A stretch of 21,257 nt of DNA from Anaerolineales bacterium (GTDB lineage Bacteria > Chloroflexota > Anaerolineae > Anaerolineales > Villigracilaceae). Shown here piece after piece: positions 1 to 7,125 of the stretch (position 1 is its first letter; every line of letters begins with the position of its first letter). The position numbers and the translations under genes were made by a program. The stretch is from positions 1-21,257 of the forward strand of contig JAQTWR010000005.1 of assembly GCA_028689195.1 (NCBI GenBank). The letters are read 5' to 3'. The notes under the pieces were generated by a model. That model worked only from the letters and a program-made list of their open reading frames with translations, was not told where the DNA came from and did not search any database.

Positions 1-1439
1 GTGCCGGCGGCGTCGTCAGCGACGATTACGGATTTGGTTTTTTCGCAAGCGGCTACGAGAGCGGCGGGATCAAAGGCAGAGAGAGCCGCGCGGTCGTCAT
101 AGAGGGTACCTTCGGGGTCAACAACCACAGAGATATCATCCACGCCAACGCCGAAGAAGGGTTCGCTCAGCAGGAATTGCGGGGAGGAAGTGCCGCCCTG
201 CAAAAGTCCGCGCTGGAAGGAGTAAGCGACATCGCTGGCGGTCATCACATCGCCGTTGTGGAATTTCACGTTCGGGCGGATGTGGAAGGTCCAGGTCAAG
301 CCGTCGGCGGAAACTTCCCAAGATTCAGCCAATTGAGGCACGAATTTATCGGTCGCGCCGCCATCAAAGAACACAAGGGTTTCGTAAACGTTCTGAACGA
401 CTTCGCCGCTGCCAGTATCATAGGTGCGGGCGGGATCCAAAGTTTCGGGATCGCCGTAAGATACGTTGTTATAGACGGTGGGATTCTTGGGGTCGCCGTC
501 TTTGGTGATTGCATAATAGTAATCGCCAGACATAGACGGGTTGTAGACTCTGCCGGTCACCCACTTCTGTTCGTAACCATGGCTGATACCGCTGGTAAGA
601 ATGTTGCCGGGGGTCAGGTCATAGTACAGCTGATTCATTTCTTTGTAGATCGCATCGCGCTTGGCGGGATCGGTTTCGGCAACGCCCTTATCGAGCAAAG
701 CCTTGAATTGATCCTTCATTTCAGCGGGCATATTCTGGCGTCCGCCATAAGAACCGGTGGTGTAGGGTTGATACCAGTTATGCGGATCGTGAATATCTTC
801 CTGCCAGCCAGCGGTCATGGTCGGGATTTGTCCCGCGCGCTGGGAAGCGAGATAAGCGGGCCACGGTAAACCAAGAACTTCAACCGAGAACAGTTCGTTG
901 ACTGACGCCAAGTTGGAAGCTAAAATTTCGGCAATGGCTTGGCGGGTGGTGTTGCCCTGATTGTAGAGCATCTGGAGGCGGAAACCGGTCGTCCAGATGT
1001 CGCCTTCGGGATCGTCGCCAGCGGCGATGCCATCATGGTCGAGGTCGGCTAACTTGAACTCGGCGGCGGATTTTTCAACATCAAAGGTGTAGTGCGGCGC
1101 ATTGAGATCAAAGCCGGGCATACCAGCTAAAGGAAGCTGATAGGATTGAACGGCTTCGCCTTGAAGTACGTCGGCGATGAAGGTGTCCCAGTCAAACGCA
1201 TAGTTGAAACCTTTGCGGATGTGAACGTCAGAAAAGAAGTCCGGGGGAACGCCATTACCATCCAACATACCAGAGCCAATGTATTTGCTGGTCGGACCTG
1301 AAGCGGGCGCTTCGGTAGCCGCAGGGGCTTCGGTAGCGGCAGGGGCTTCAGTAGCGGCAGGCGCGGGAGCGCCGCCGCAGGCGGTTAACGCCATGCTGAG
1401 AACAACCAGAAGGCTCAATAAAACAAACATTTTACGCAT
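1..1439 (-). CDS. ABC transporter solute-binding lipoprotein (SBP_bac_5 type), partial, lobes in unusual order
   Basis: The frame is open from ATG 1439 to the window edge (479 codons), so the C-terminus is missing. Residues 1-21 form a lipoprotein signal with lipobox LTAC; Cys21 would be lipidated. An Ala/Pro/Thr/Glu linker with three AATEAP repeats follows. Residues about 51-313 resemble the C-terminal half of a peptide-binding protein (DVHIRKGFNYAFDWD, then GWQEDIHDPHNWY, ending GDYYYAITK). Residues from about 314 resemble the N-terminal half (SYGDPETLDPA, VYETLV, PQLAESWEVSADGLTWTF, VKFHNGD). That is the reverse of the usual order. A Shine-Dalgarno GAGGAG lies 8-9 nt upstream. It sits 93 nt after oppF and presumably delivers peptides or a similar ligand to that importer. 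The family call is firm; ligand and full architecture are unknown. Confidence 0.85.
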   Translation of the reverse strand, partial: MRKMFVLLSLLVVLSMALTACGGAPAPAATEAPAATEAPAATEAPASGPTSKYIGSGMLDGNGVPPDFFSDVHIRKGFNYAFDWDTFIADVLQGEAVQSYQLPLAGMPGFDLNAPHYTFDVEKSAAEFKLADLDHDGIAAGDDPEGDIWTTGFRLQMLYNQGNTTRQAIAEILASNLASVNELFSVEVLGLPWPAYLASQRAGQIPTMTAGWQEDIHDPHNWYQPYTTGSYGGRQNMPAEMKDQFKALLDKGVAETDPAKRDAIYKEMNQLYYDLTPGNILTSGISHGYEQKWVTGRVYNPSMSGDYYYAITKDGDPKNPTVYNNVSYGDPETLDPARTYDTGSGEVVQNVYETLVFFDGGATDKFVPQLAESWEVSADGLTWTFHIRPNVKFHNGDVMTASDVAYSFQRGLLQGGTSSPQFLLSEPFFGVGVDDISVVVDPEGTLYDDRAALSAFDPAALVAACEKTKSVIVADDAAG

Positions 1440-1532
1440 TGTTTCTTCTCCTCAAAAAATAGTAGTGATTTTTGGATACGACATATAACATGATATTTTA
1501 AACTTCCCTGACTAAACATCACCTCCTTTATA

Positions 1533-2525
1533 TTATGAAACCATATGACAAGCCACAAAGTGACCTGATTTTACTTCGCGGAACTCTGGACGCGCTTCGG
1601 CGCAAATTTTATCGGCAATCGGGCAGCGCGTGCGGAAGCGGCAACCCGAAGGCGGATTGACGGGCGAAGGCACGTCGCCTTCGAGAATAACGCGCTTGCG
1701 GCTCGCGTCTGCAACGGGGTCGGGAATCGGCACCGCCGAAAGCAACGCCTGCGTATATGGATGCAGAGGTTCGAGATACAAATCGTCGCGGTTGGCTAAT
1801 TCCATAATTACGCCAAGATACATCACCGCCACGCGTTTGCTGATATGACGCACCATGGAAAGATCGTGCGCGATAAATAAATAAGTCAGGTTGAATTGCT
1901 CTTGCAACTCTTCGAGCAAATTGACAACCTGCGCCTGAATGGATACATCCAACGCGGAAATTGGCTCGTCGCAAATGATAAACGAAGGCTGTAAGGCTAA
2001 AGCGCGCGCGACGCCGATACGCTGGCGCTGTCCGCCTGAAAATTCATGCGGATAACGACCCGCGAATCCCGCGTTCAAACCTACTAAATTCAGCAGGTGC
2101 ATTACGCGCTCTTGAATCTCTTTTCCGGTGGCTACGTTGTGGACGGCAAGAGGCTCGGCGACAATTTCGCCAACGGTCATACGCGGATTCAAACTCGCGT
2201 AGGGGTCTTGAAAAATCATCTGCATCTCACGCCGCATCCAGCGCATCTCTTCGCGCTTAAGCGAAACCAAGTCTGTGCCGTCAAAAAATACGTTGCCGGC
2301 AGTCGGCGTGTAGAGCTGTAAGATAGCGCGCCCCGTAGTGGATTTACCGCAGCCTGATTCGCCCACCAAGCCAAGCGTCTCGCCGCGTTTAACATCGAAC
2401 GAAACGCCATCTACCGCGTGGACAGCGCCCACCTGACGTTGGAAAACGCCTCGATAGATGGGGAAGTGCATCTTGAGGTTTTCTACTTTCAATAGAACTT
2501 CGTTTTTAGTGTTATTGTCAGACAT
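1533..2525 (-). CDS. Oligopeptide/dipeptide ABC transporter ATPase, OppF/DppF type
   Basis: ATP-hydrolysing subunit of a peptide/nickel-class importer, acting at the inner face of the membrane with OppD and two permeases. The 330 residues carry Walker A GESGCGKS (55-62), signature SGGQR (163-167), Walker B FIICDEP (182-188), D-loop SALD (190-193) and switch His220. The C-terminal oligo_HPY extension starts near [12 protein letters not shown] and has Cys295, 301, 308 and 326, the four-cysteine pattern of this family. Its ATG shares one base with the oppD stop (TAATG) and has GGGGAGG upstream, so the two are translationally coupled. A G-V-F-Q linker before the H-A-V-D-G-V-S-F segment is typical of the F rather than the D paralogue. 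The substrate cannot be read from the ATPase. Confidence 0.93.
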   Translation of the reverse strand: MSDNNTKNEVLLKVENLKMHFPIYRGVFQRQVGAVHAVDGVSFDVKRGETLGLVGESGCGKSTTGRAILQLYTPTAGNVFFDGTDLVSLKREEMRWMRREMQMIFQDPYASLNPRMTVGEIVAEPLAVHNVATGKEIQERVMHLLNLVGLNAGFAGRYPHEFSGGQRQRIGVARALALQPSFIICDEPISALDVSIQAQVVNLLEELQEQFNLTYLFIAHDLSMVRHISKRVAVMYLGVIMELANRDDLYLEPLHPYTQALLSAVPIPDPVADASRKRVILEGDVPSPVNPPSGCRFRTRCPIADKICAEARPEFREVKSGHFVACHMVS

Positions 2526-3514
2526 TATCGGGACCTCCCCGTTTTGACGTCAACCCAACATGCTACGCGATGTTCATCGGAAATTGGGTCAAGCGACGGG
2601 TTTTCTTTCCAACAACGGTCCATCACCCATTTGCAGCGCGGCGCGAAAGGACAAGATTGAGGTTTCTGATAAAGAACGGGGGGTTGTCCCTCGATGGAGA
2701 ACAAGCGTCCTTGTTGTTTGCCGTCTACGCGCGGCAGGCTTCCAATCAAACCGATGGTATATGGATGAGAGGGGTTGGCAAACAAATCAATGACGGTTGA
2801 TTCTTCTATGATGAAACCGCCGTACATCACCAACACGCGTTGAGCCAAGCCCGCGACCACGCCGAGATCGTGCGTAATCCAGATAATTGCCATCCCCAGT
2901 TCGTTGCGCAAACGTTTGACCAAATCCATAATCTGCGCCTGAATGGTGACGTCCAACGCGGTGGTTGGCTCGTCGGCGATTAGGATTTGCGGATTGCATG
3001 AAAGAGCCATCGCGATCATTACGCGCTGGCGCATCCCGCCCGAATATTGATGTGGATAATCGCTTAAGCGATCTTTAGCGTTTGGAATACCCACCATGCT
3101 TAATAATTCCGCCGCGCGCGTCTGCGCCTGTTGCTTGGTCATGCCCAAATGAAGCATGAGCGGCTCTTCCAATTGGCGTCCAATGGTCAGCACGGGATTA
3201 AGCGAGGTCATTGGGTCCTGAAATATCATCGCCATCTGAGCGCCGCGTACATGGCGAATTTCTTCAGTGGACATTTTCAGGAGGTCAGTACCCGAAAAAA
3301 ACGCTTCGCCCGCAACTATCTTTCCGGGAGGAGAGGCTATCAGACGTAAGACAGAGAGCATGGTTACGCTTTTACCGCAACCGCTTTCTCCAACGACGCC
3401 TAACGTCTCACCTTCTTTCAAGTTAAAAGAGACGCCGTTTACAGCATGAACGTACCCTTCAGGGGTCTTGAATTGTGTCTCAAGCCCTTTAACATCTAAT
3501 AAAATATCAGACAT
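2525..3514 (-). CDS. Oligopeptide/dipeptide ABC transporter ATPase, OppD/DppD type
   Basis: First gene of the transporter operon. The 329-residue ABC ATPase has Walker A GESGCGKS (42-49), Q-loop [10 protein letters not shown] near 98-107, signature YSGGMRQR (157-164), Walker B ILIADEP (177-183) and switch His215. The oligo_HPY tail has Cys288, 294, 301 and 319, a set that binds an Fe-S cluster in structurally studied homologues; that role is inferred here. It would pair with OppF as a heterodimer under two permeases, which are not in the window and may lie beyond the solute-binding gene. The start is preceded by a weak AGGA about 9-12 nt upstream and by a strong sigma-70-like promoter at 3576-3603, giving a leader of about 55 nt. 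Confidence 0.93.
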   Translation of the reverse strand: MSDILLDVKGLETQFKTPEGYVHAVNGVSFNLKEGETLGVVGESGCGKSVTMLSVLRLIASPPGKIVAGEAFFSGTDLLKMSTEEIRHVRGAQMAMIFQDPMTSLNPVLTIGRQLEEPLMLHLGMTKQQAQTRAAELLSMVGIPNAKDRLSDYPHQYSGGMRQRVMIAMALSCNPQILIADEPTTALDVTIQAQIMDLVKRLRNELGMAIIWITHDLGVVAGLAQRVLVMYGGFIIEESTVIDLFANPSHPYTIGLIGSLPRVDGKQQGRLFSIEGQPPVLYQKPQSCPFAPRCKWVMDRCWKENPSLDPISDEHRVACWVDVKTGRSR

Positions 3515-3575
3515 CCGCGAGGTCCTATTCTATATGGAATAAATACTACGTTACCGTTTATCAGCAACAGATTGG

Positions 3576-3603
3576 ATTATACCCAATTCTTTTGGCGCGT
3601 CAA
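3576..3603 (-). promoter_or_regulatory. Promoter of the oppD-oppF-SBP operon
   Basis: On the minus strand TTGACG (3603-3598) is followed after 16 nt by TATAAT (3581-3576). Transcription should begin near 3569, about 55 nt before the oppD ATG. It is divergent from the kinase promoter; the two -35 boxes are about 27 bp apart, so a regulator bound between could affect both. The call rests on box match and spacing only. Confidence 0.75.
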
Positions 3604-3630
3604 CACAACAAATTGAAAAAATAATCACCG

Positions 3631-3659
3631 TTGCGCCATTATATTGATATGGTTATACT
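3631..3659 (+). promoter_or_regulatory. Promoter of the kinase-rsmI operon
   Basis: TTGCGC (3631-3636) and TATACT (3654-3659) are 17 nt apart. The expected transcription start, about 7 nt past the -10 box, coincides with the ATG at 3667, which suggests a leaderless mRNA. No Shine-Dalgarno is visible ahead of that ATG, which agrees. Confidence 0.6.
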
Positions 3660-3666
3660 TGCGCGC

Positions 3667-5115
3667 ATGGGTTTTTCCAAAAACGTTGGTCGCTATAAAA
3701 TCATATCAGAGTTGGGGCGCGGCGGCATGGGAACCGTCTATCGCGCGCTCGACCCAAGATCGCACCGCGAGGTCGCGGTAAAAGTCTTGCCGCGCGAAAT
3801 GCTGCACGACCTCACTTTCCGCGCGCGCTTCGAGCGCGAGATCAAAAATCTGGTTGGGTTGGAACACCCCAATATTGTAACAGTCTACGACGTGGGCGAC
3901 GAAGACGGACAGCCTTATTTTGTAATGCGCTACATGAAGGGCGGGTCGCTCACGGATCGAATCAAAGCGGGAAAACTCTCCCTGCAAGAAACCGCCGTCG
4001 TTATCGAAAAGGTCGCCAAGGGACTTGCCTACGCTCACAAAAAAGGCTTGATCCACCGCGACCTGAAGCCCGACAACATTCTCTTTGACGGCGAAAACAT
4101 CCCTTATATTTCGGATTTTGGCATTGCAAAACTATCAGGCTCGACGGGAAACTTGACCGATAAATCTATTGGCTCGCCCGCGTATATGAGTCCCGAACAA
4201 GCGCGGGGAGAGAAACTAGACGCCCGCAGCGACATCTATAATTTGGGCGCGATCATCTATCATGCGCTCAGCGGGAAACGACCCTACAATGCAGACACAG
4301 GCATTGGCGTTGCCGTAAAACACGTCACCGAACCGATCCCTGAGATTCTTAAAGAACTTCCCAGCCTGCCCGCCGAAATGGATACGGTCATCAAGACCGC
4401 GATGGCAAAGGACAAAGAGCGGCGCTACGCCACGCCCATTGAATTAGCCAAGGCTCTCAATCAAATCGCCTTTGGATATGAAGGCGACTTTACGCCCGTC
4501 AAAAAAGCGCGGGAAGTTTCGCTCGGAAAAACGGGATTTGCAATTACAGGCGTCATCTTGTTGATCGCCATCATAGGCTTCTTCCTGTTACGCAATCAAT
4601 TATTTTCCCCCGCGTTAACCGTTCCGCAAACATCCACGCCGACTCATGCGCCGACCTCCACAACTTTGCCGACGAAAGCGCCGACCCAAACCGCCACTGC
4701 TACGCCCATCCCCGCGACGGAAAACGCCGCGCCATCGGCAATTCCCTTTGCGCCAGATTGCCCCGCAGAAATCGCCATCCCAACGCCCGTGATTACGGAG
4801 ATAGATAAATTCTGCGTTGAAAAATTTTTCCCCTATACCACCATTGCGATTCCAGAAGGCGCGACCTTTGAATCTCTCGACCCCGGGTTTTCCTGCAAAG
4901 CGGAAAGAGCGCGGAACGGAAAATCCATCCTGTCCTGCACAGGCAAATCCTCGTTTTCTTTTGACTTAAAAGTTTGCGCGCCGCCATCTGCCGACCTTAA
5001 CAAATGCCCGCAAAACGCCGCGTTCGATTCAGCCAATGAGTGCTGCGTCACAACCTTACCGCCTGAAGGCGCGGGCTGCGTCCTTCGCAGAATAGACATC
5101 CGCGCCTGTCCATAG
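3667..5115 (+). CDS. Transmembrane PknB-type Ser/Thr protein kinase with cysteine-rich outer domain
   Basis: The 482 residues comprise a cytoplasmic kinase domain (about 10-270), one membrane helix (about 289-309), a Pro/Thr-rich stalk (about 315-372) and a compact C-terminal region with ten cysteines (about 374-482). Kinase motifs are complete: glycine loop GRGGMG (17-22), Lys39 in AVKVL, HRDLKPDN (130-137), DFG (150-152) and the APE equivalent SPE (175-177), so it should be active. The cysteine-rich part would sit outside the membrane, probably disulfide-bonded, as a sensor; I recognise no family. I chose ATG 3667 because an upstream TTG (3631) and ATG (3649) fall inside the promoter boxes. 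rsmI follows after 3 nt. Substrate and signal are unknown. Confidence 0.9.
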   Translation: MGFSKNVGRYKIISELGRGGMGTVYRALDPRSHREVAVKVLPREMLHDLTFRARFEREIKNLVGLEHPNIVTVYDVGDEDGQPYFVMRYMKGGSLTDRIKAGKLSLQETAVVIEKVAKGLAYAHKKGLIHRDLKPDNILFDGENIPYISDFGIAKLSGSTGNLTDKSIGSPAYMSPEQARGEKLDARSDIYNLGAIIYHALSGKRPYNADTGIGVAVKHVTEPIPEILKELPSLPAEMDTVIKTAMAKDKERRYATPIELAKALNQIAFGYEGDFTPVKKAREVSLGKTGFAITGVILLIAIIGFFLLRNQLFSPALTVPQTSTPTHAPTSTTLPTKAPTQTATATPIPATENAAPSAIPFAPDCPAEIAIPTPVITEIDKFCVEKFFPYTTIAIPEGATFESLDPGFSCKAERARNGKSILSCTGKSSFSFDLKVCAPPSADLNKCPQNAAFDSANECCVTTLPPEGAGCVLRRIDIRACP

Positions 5116-5118
5116 CAA

Positions 5119-5943
5119 ATGGGAAAACTCTACCTCGTCGCCACGCCCATCGGCAACCTTGAAGATATATCCGCGCGCGCGCTTCGCGTTCTGCGCGAAG
5201 CGGAAATCATCGCCGCCGAAGATACGCGCCATACGGGGATGCTGCTCAAGCGCTTTGAAATCAAAACGCCGCTCACCAGTTACTTTGAACATAACAAACT
5301 TTCCAAAATCGAAGTCATCCTCGAACATCTTTCAAGGGGCGATGTGGCGCTCGTTTCGGATGCGGGAACTCCCGCGATTAATGACCCGGGTTACGAGTTA
5401 ATTCAAACCGCGCTCGCGGCAGGCTTTGACGTTGCGCCTGTTCCCGGTCCCTCGGCGCCGATCAGCGCGCTCATATCTTCGGGCTTGCCCACAGATTCGT
5501 TTTTATATCTTGGCTATCTTCCCCACAAAGCGAACGAGCGCCGCAAAGCCGTAAGTCAGGTTGAAAGCCTGACTTACACGTTGATCTTTCTTGAATCGCC
5601 GCATCGAATCATTGACGCGCTTGAAGACCTGTTGACCGTTTTAGGCGACCGCAAAATTTGCGTCGCGCGCGAAATGACGAAAATGTTTGAAGAGTATTGG
5701 CGCGGAGAAATCAGCGGCGCGATGGAGCATTTCAAATCGCAGCCGCCGCGCGGAGAGTTTACATTGGTGGTCGCGGGAAAATCAAAAGCGGAATCCGCCG
5801 CGTGGACGGAAGAAGAATTGCGCGCCGCGATCCAAAAAGAAATCGGGAAAGATAAATCGGCGAAAGAAATTTCCGCGCAGCTCTCGGAAATTTCAGGGTG
5901 GCAAAAAAAAGACGTGTACGCGCTAATCAATTCGATGAAATAA
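5119..5943 (+). CDS. rsmI: 16S rRNA (cytidine(1402)-2'-O)-methyltransferase RsmI
   Basis: This SAM-dependent enzyme methylates the ribose 2'-OH of C1402 in the decoding centre of 16S rRNA. The 274 residues match the family from end to end: LVATPIGNLEDIS (6-18), AEDTRHT (33-39), SDAGTPAINDPG (80-91), VPGPSA (108-113), LESPHR (158-163) and the C-terminal KKDVYALI region. Length is normal. It has no Shine-Dalgarno and begins 3 nt after the kinase stop, so it is probably translated by coupling. A perfect 27-nt hairpin at 5551-5577 encodes residues 145-153, a variable stretch between RR and TLIF. A strong terminator follows the stop. Confidence 0.95.
   Translation: MGKLYLVATPIGNLEDISARALRVLREAEIIAAEDTRHTGMLLKRFEIKTPLTSYFEHNKLSKIEVILEHLSRGDVALVSDAGTPAINDPGYELIQTALAAGFDVAPVPGPSAPISALISSGLPTDSFLYLGYLPHKANERRKAVSQVESLTYTLIFLESPHRIIDALEDLLTVLGDRKICVAREMTKMFEEYWRGEISGAMEHFKSQPPRGEFTLVVAGKSKAESAAWTEEELRAAIQKEIGKDKSAKEISAQLSEISGWQKKDVYALINSMK
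5551..5577. repeat. Perfect palindrome inside rsmI
   Basis: GTAAGTCAGG (5551-5560) and CCTGACTTAC (5568-5577) are perfect reverse complements around a 7-nt loop. The unit is exactly nine codons in phase and encodes V-S-Q-V-E-S-L-T-Y. It looks like a small repetitive palindrome that has replaced native sequence. Confidence 0.7.
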
Positions 5944-5944
5944 A

Positions 5945-5976
5945 AAAACTCCGAGGTTCTGAAGCCTCGGAGTTTT
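5945..5976. terminator. Two-way terminator between rsmI and trx
   Basis: A perfect 12-bp stem pairs AAAACTCCGAGG (5945-5956) with CCTCGGAGTTTT (5965-5976) around an 8-nt loop. The run of A on one side and T on the other serve the convergent rsmI (+) and thioredoxin (-) genes. Confidence 0.9.
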
Positions 5977-5979
5977 GCG

Positions 5980-6303
5980 TTATACATGCGGAGTAACTTT
6001 TGCCGCGAGTTTTTCTTTGGATTGGAAACCCGTCATACGTTCTTTGACTTCTCCGCGTTTGAAGAGTATGAGGGTGGGAATTCCCATTACGCCGTATTGA
6101 ATCATTACGTTAGGATTTTGGTCTGCGTCGAGTTTTACGACTTTCACTTTGCCATCCCATTCGTTGGCGAGCTGCTCCACAATCGGCGCGATCATCTTGC
6201 AGGGCTGGCACCAGGCTGCCGTAAAATCCACCAGTACGGGCAGATCATTGTTAAGCACTTCGGTTTGAAAATCTGATTCGGTCACATATTTAACATCGGT
6301 CAT
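5980..6303 (-). CDS. trxA: Thioredoxin with CQPC active site
   Basis: Small cytoplasmic dithiol-disulfide oxidoreductase of 107 residues, the standard length. The active site is W31-C32-Q33-P34-C35, where most thioredoxins have WCGPC. The buried Asp equivalent (D26 in VLVDF), the cis-Pro76 in GIPT and the C-terminal helix are present. I start at ATG 6303 because GGAGG lies 6-7 nt upstream and the protein then begins as thioredoxins do; the longer in-frame extension to 6411 runs into the tRNA-Lys gene and is not credible. The gene is single and convergent with rsmI. The Gly-to-Gln change may shift the redox potential, which is inference. Confidence 0.95.
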   Translation of the reverse strand: MTDVKYVTESDFQTEVLNNDLPVLVDFTAAWCQPCKMIAPIVEQLANEWDGKVKVVKLDADQNPNVMIQYGVMGIPTLILFKRGEVKERMTGFQSKEKLAAKVTPHV

Positions 6304-6349
6304 TTTTGCCTCCAGCCAAATAGACGCGCTATGAATTTCGAATATTACG

Positions 6350-6378
6350 TTGACGCGTGGATTTTCGCGTGATAGAAT
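6350..6378 (+). promoter_or_regulatory. tRNA-Lys promoter
   Basis: TTGACG (6350-6355) and TAGAAT (6373-6378) are 17 nt apart. The start of transcription would fall near 6385, leaving a leader of about 12 nt before the tRNA at 6397. Confidence 0.75.
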
Positions 6379-6396
6379 ACAGCCCGCTTTAGTTCT

Positions 6397-6468
6397 GGGC
6401 GCGTAGCTCAATGGTAGAGCATCGGCCTTTTAAGCCGTTGGTTCGGGGTTCGAGCCCCCGCGCGCTCA
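6397..6468 (+). tRNA. tRNA-Lys(TTT)
   Basis: The 72-nt cloverleaf has acceptor GGGCGCG pairing with CGCGCTC (one G-U), D-arm GCTC/GAGC, anticodon loop CTTTTAA with anticodon TTT, and T-arm CGGGG-TTCGAGC-CCCCG, ending at discriminator A6468. CCA is not encoded. The outer anticodon-stem pair (27-43) is a T-T mismatch; the other four pairs are intact. Confidence 0.95.
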
Positions 6469-6472
6469 CAGA

Positions 6473-6499
6473 AGTCCTCCTTTGTTGGAGGACTTTTTG
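6473..6499 (+). terminator. Terminator of tRNA-Lys
   Basis: An 8-bp stem AGTCCTCC (6473-6480) / GGAGGACT (6487-6494) with loop TTTGTT is followed by a T-run. It begins 5 nt past the tRNA end. Confidence 0.85.
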
Positions 6500-6531
6500 T
6501 TTGGTTCGGCGTCCCCACAGGGGGGATGTTA

Positions 6532-6550
6532 TTCAAGCCCCGCGCGCTCA
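6532..6550 (+). repeat. Partial copy of the tRNA-Lys 3' end
   Basis: TTCAAGCCCCGCGCGCTCA repeats the last 20 nt of tRNA-Lys (6449-6468) with one substitution and one deleted C, 63 nt further on. The preceding GGTTCGG (6503-6509) also echoes the tRNA variable region. It may be an attachment-site scar or a tRNA pseudogene end. Confidence 0.6.
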
Positions 6551-6562
6551 TTTGTTTACCAA

Positions 6563-6609
6563 AAACGCGCCTCTCTTTTTTGGAACAAAGAGAAGCGCGT
6601 TTATTTTTT
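6563..6609. terminator. Two-way terminator
   Basis: AAACGCGC (6563-6570) pairs with GCGCGTTT (6595-6602), and TCTCTTT (6572-6578) with AAAGAGA (6587-6593), with one mismatch and an 8-nt loop. T-runs lie on both strands. It ends the minus-strand gene at 6623 and backs up the tRNA-Lys terminator. Confidence 0.85.
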
Positions 6610-6622
6610 TATTTTGCTGAAA

Positions 6623-7039
6623 TTAAACCGCGTACGCCCGCGCGCGGTCGCGGACTTTGGCGGCAAATTGGCGGTCGGTCATCTTATCCAGCGTTTCGAC
6701 AACGAGGATGTTCAGGTTGGGAAAGGCGGTTTTCAATCTTTTTTGAAATTCGAGTTTTGCCTCGCCGGGACCAAAAATCATAATTGATTCTACGCCGCGC
6801 AGATAAACGATTACCTCGTCGTAGAATTTATTCAACTGCTCCATAAAGTGTCTATCGCGCTGGTCTTCTGCGGAAAAAAATTGCGCCCCATACGGCGTTT
6901 TAGCGCGCGCGCCTCCTCTAAACCTGACGTGTTTTTGGCTGCTTGAATTATTGACCCGCTTTAGATCCTCCCCCTCGTCTCCAAAGGTCACGATTAAGGC
7001 TTTCTTGCGATCTATCCATAAACCGAGATGGCTTTGCAT
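6623..7039 (-). CDS. Small protein resembling the eRF1-like (baeRF) domain
   Basis: The 138 residues start MQSHLGLWIDRKKALIVTF and contain a basic, Ser/Lys/Arg-rich middle (about 30-50) and a conserved-looking IMIFGPGEAKLEFQKRLK segment near 87-104. Bacterial proteins with a beginning LWID-K/R-A and an I-FGPGEAK motif are usually hypothetical or grouped with the peptide-release-factor-like baeRF families; I make that link from memory of the pattern, without a search. No signal peptide or membrane segment. ATG 7039 is chosen because AGGAGGT lies about 4 nt upstream; the in-frame extension to 7090 would overlap the promoter at 7069-7097. It is a single-gene unit with its own promoter and terminator. 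Function unknown, possibly ribosome-related. Confidence 0.8.
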   Translation of the reverse strand: MQSHLGLWIDRKKALIVTFGDEGEDLKRVNNSSSQKHVRFRGGARAKTPYGAQFFSAEDQRDRHFMEQLNKFYDEVIVYLRGVESIMIFGPGEAKLEFQKRLKTAFPNLNILVVETLDKMTDRQFAAKVRDRARAYAV

Positions 7040-7068
7040 AGTACCTCCTAATTGTTCGACCTGATAAC

Positions 7069-7097
7069 AGTATATGGGTTTTCGCCTCAAAATTCAA
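7069..7097 (-). promoter_or_regulatory. Promoter of the eRF1-like gene
   Basis: TTGAAT (7097-7092) and TATACT (7074-7069) are 17 nt apart on the minus strand. The start would fall near 7062, giving a leader of about 23 nt with a strong AGGAGGT ribosome binding site. Confidence 0.7.
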
Positions 7098-7125
7098 CCG
7101 GCAGAAAGACGAACGGCGGAGTTTT

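Noticed and set aside
177..869. A 230-codon plus-strand frame
   Set aside because: It is the antisense of the solute-binding protein, whose frame has clear family motifs along its length.
1415..1519. A 34-codon frame on the minus strand starting at a perfect anti-SD complement (AAAGGAGGTGATG at 1529-1517)
   Set aside because: Only 2 nt separate GGAGG from the ATG, the frame runs out of phase into the solute-binding gene, and the peptide has no recognisable feature. The strong ribosome-binding-like site may be chance or a relic.
3631..3666. TTG or ATG start upstream in the kinase gene
   Set aside because: These codons overlap the promoter boxes; the kinase domain begins normally from 3667.
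6304..6411. N-terminal extension of thioredoxin
   Set aside because: It would begin inside tRNA-Lys and bypass a good Shine-Dalgarno and a normal thioredoxin start at 6303.
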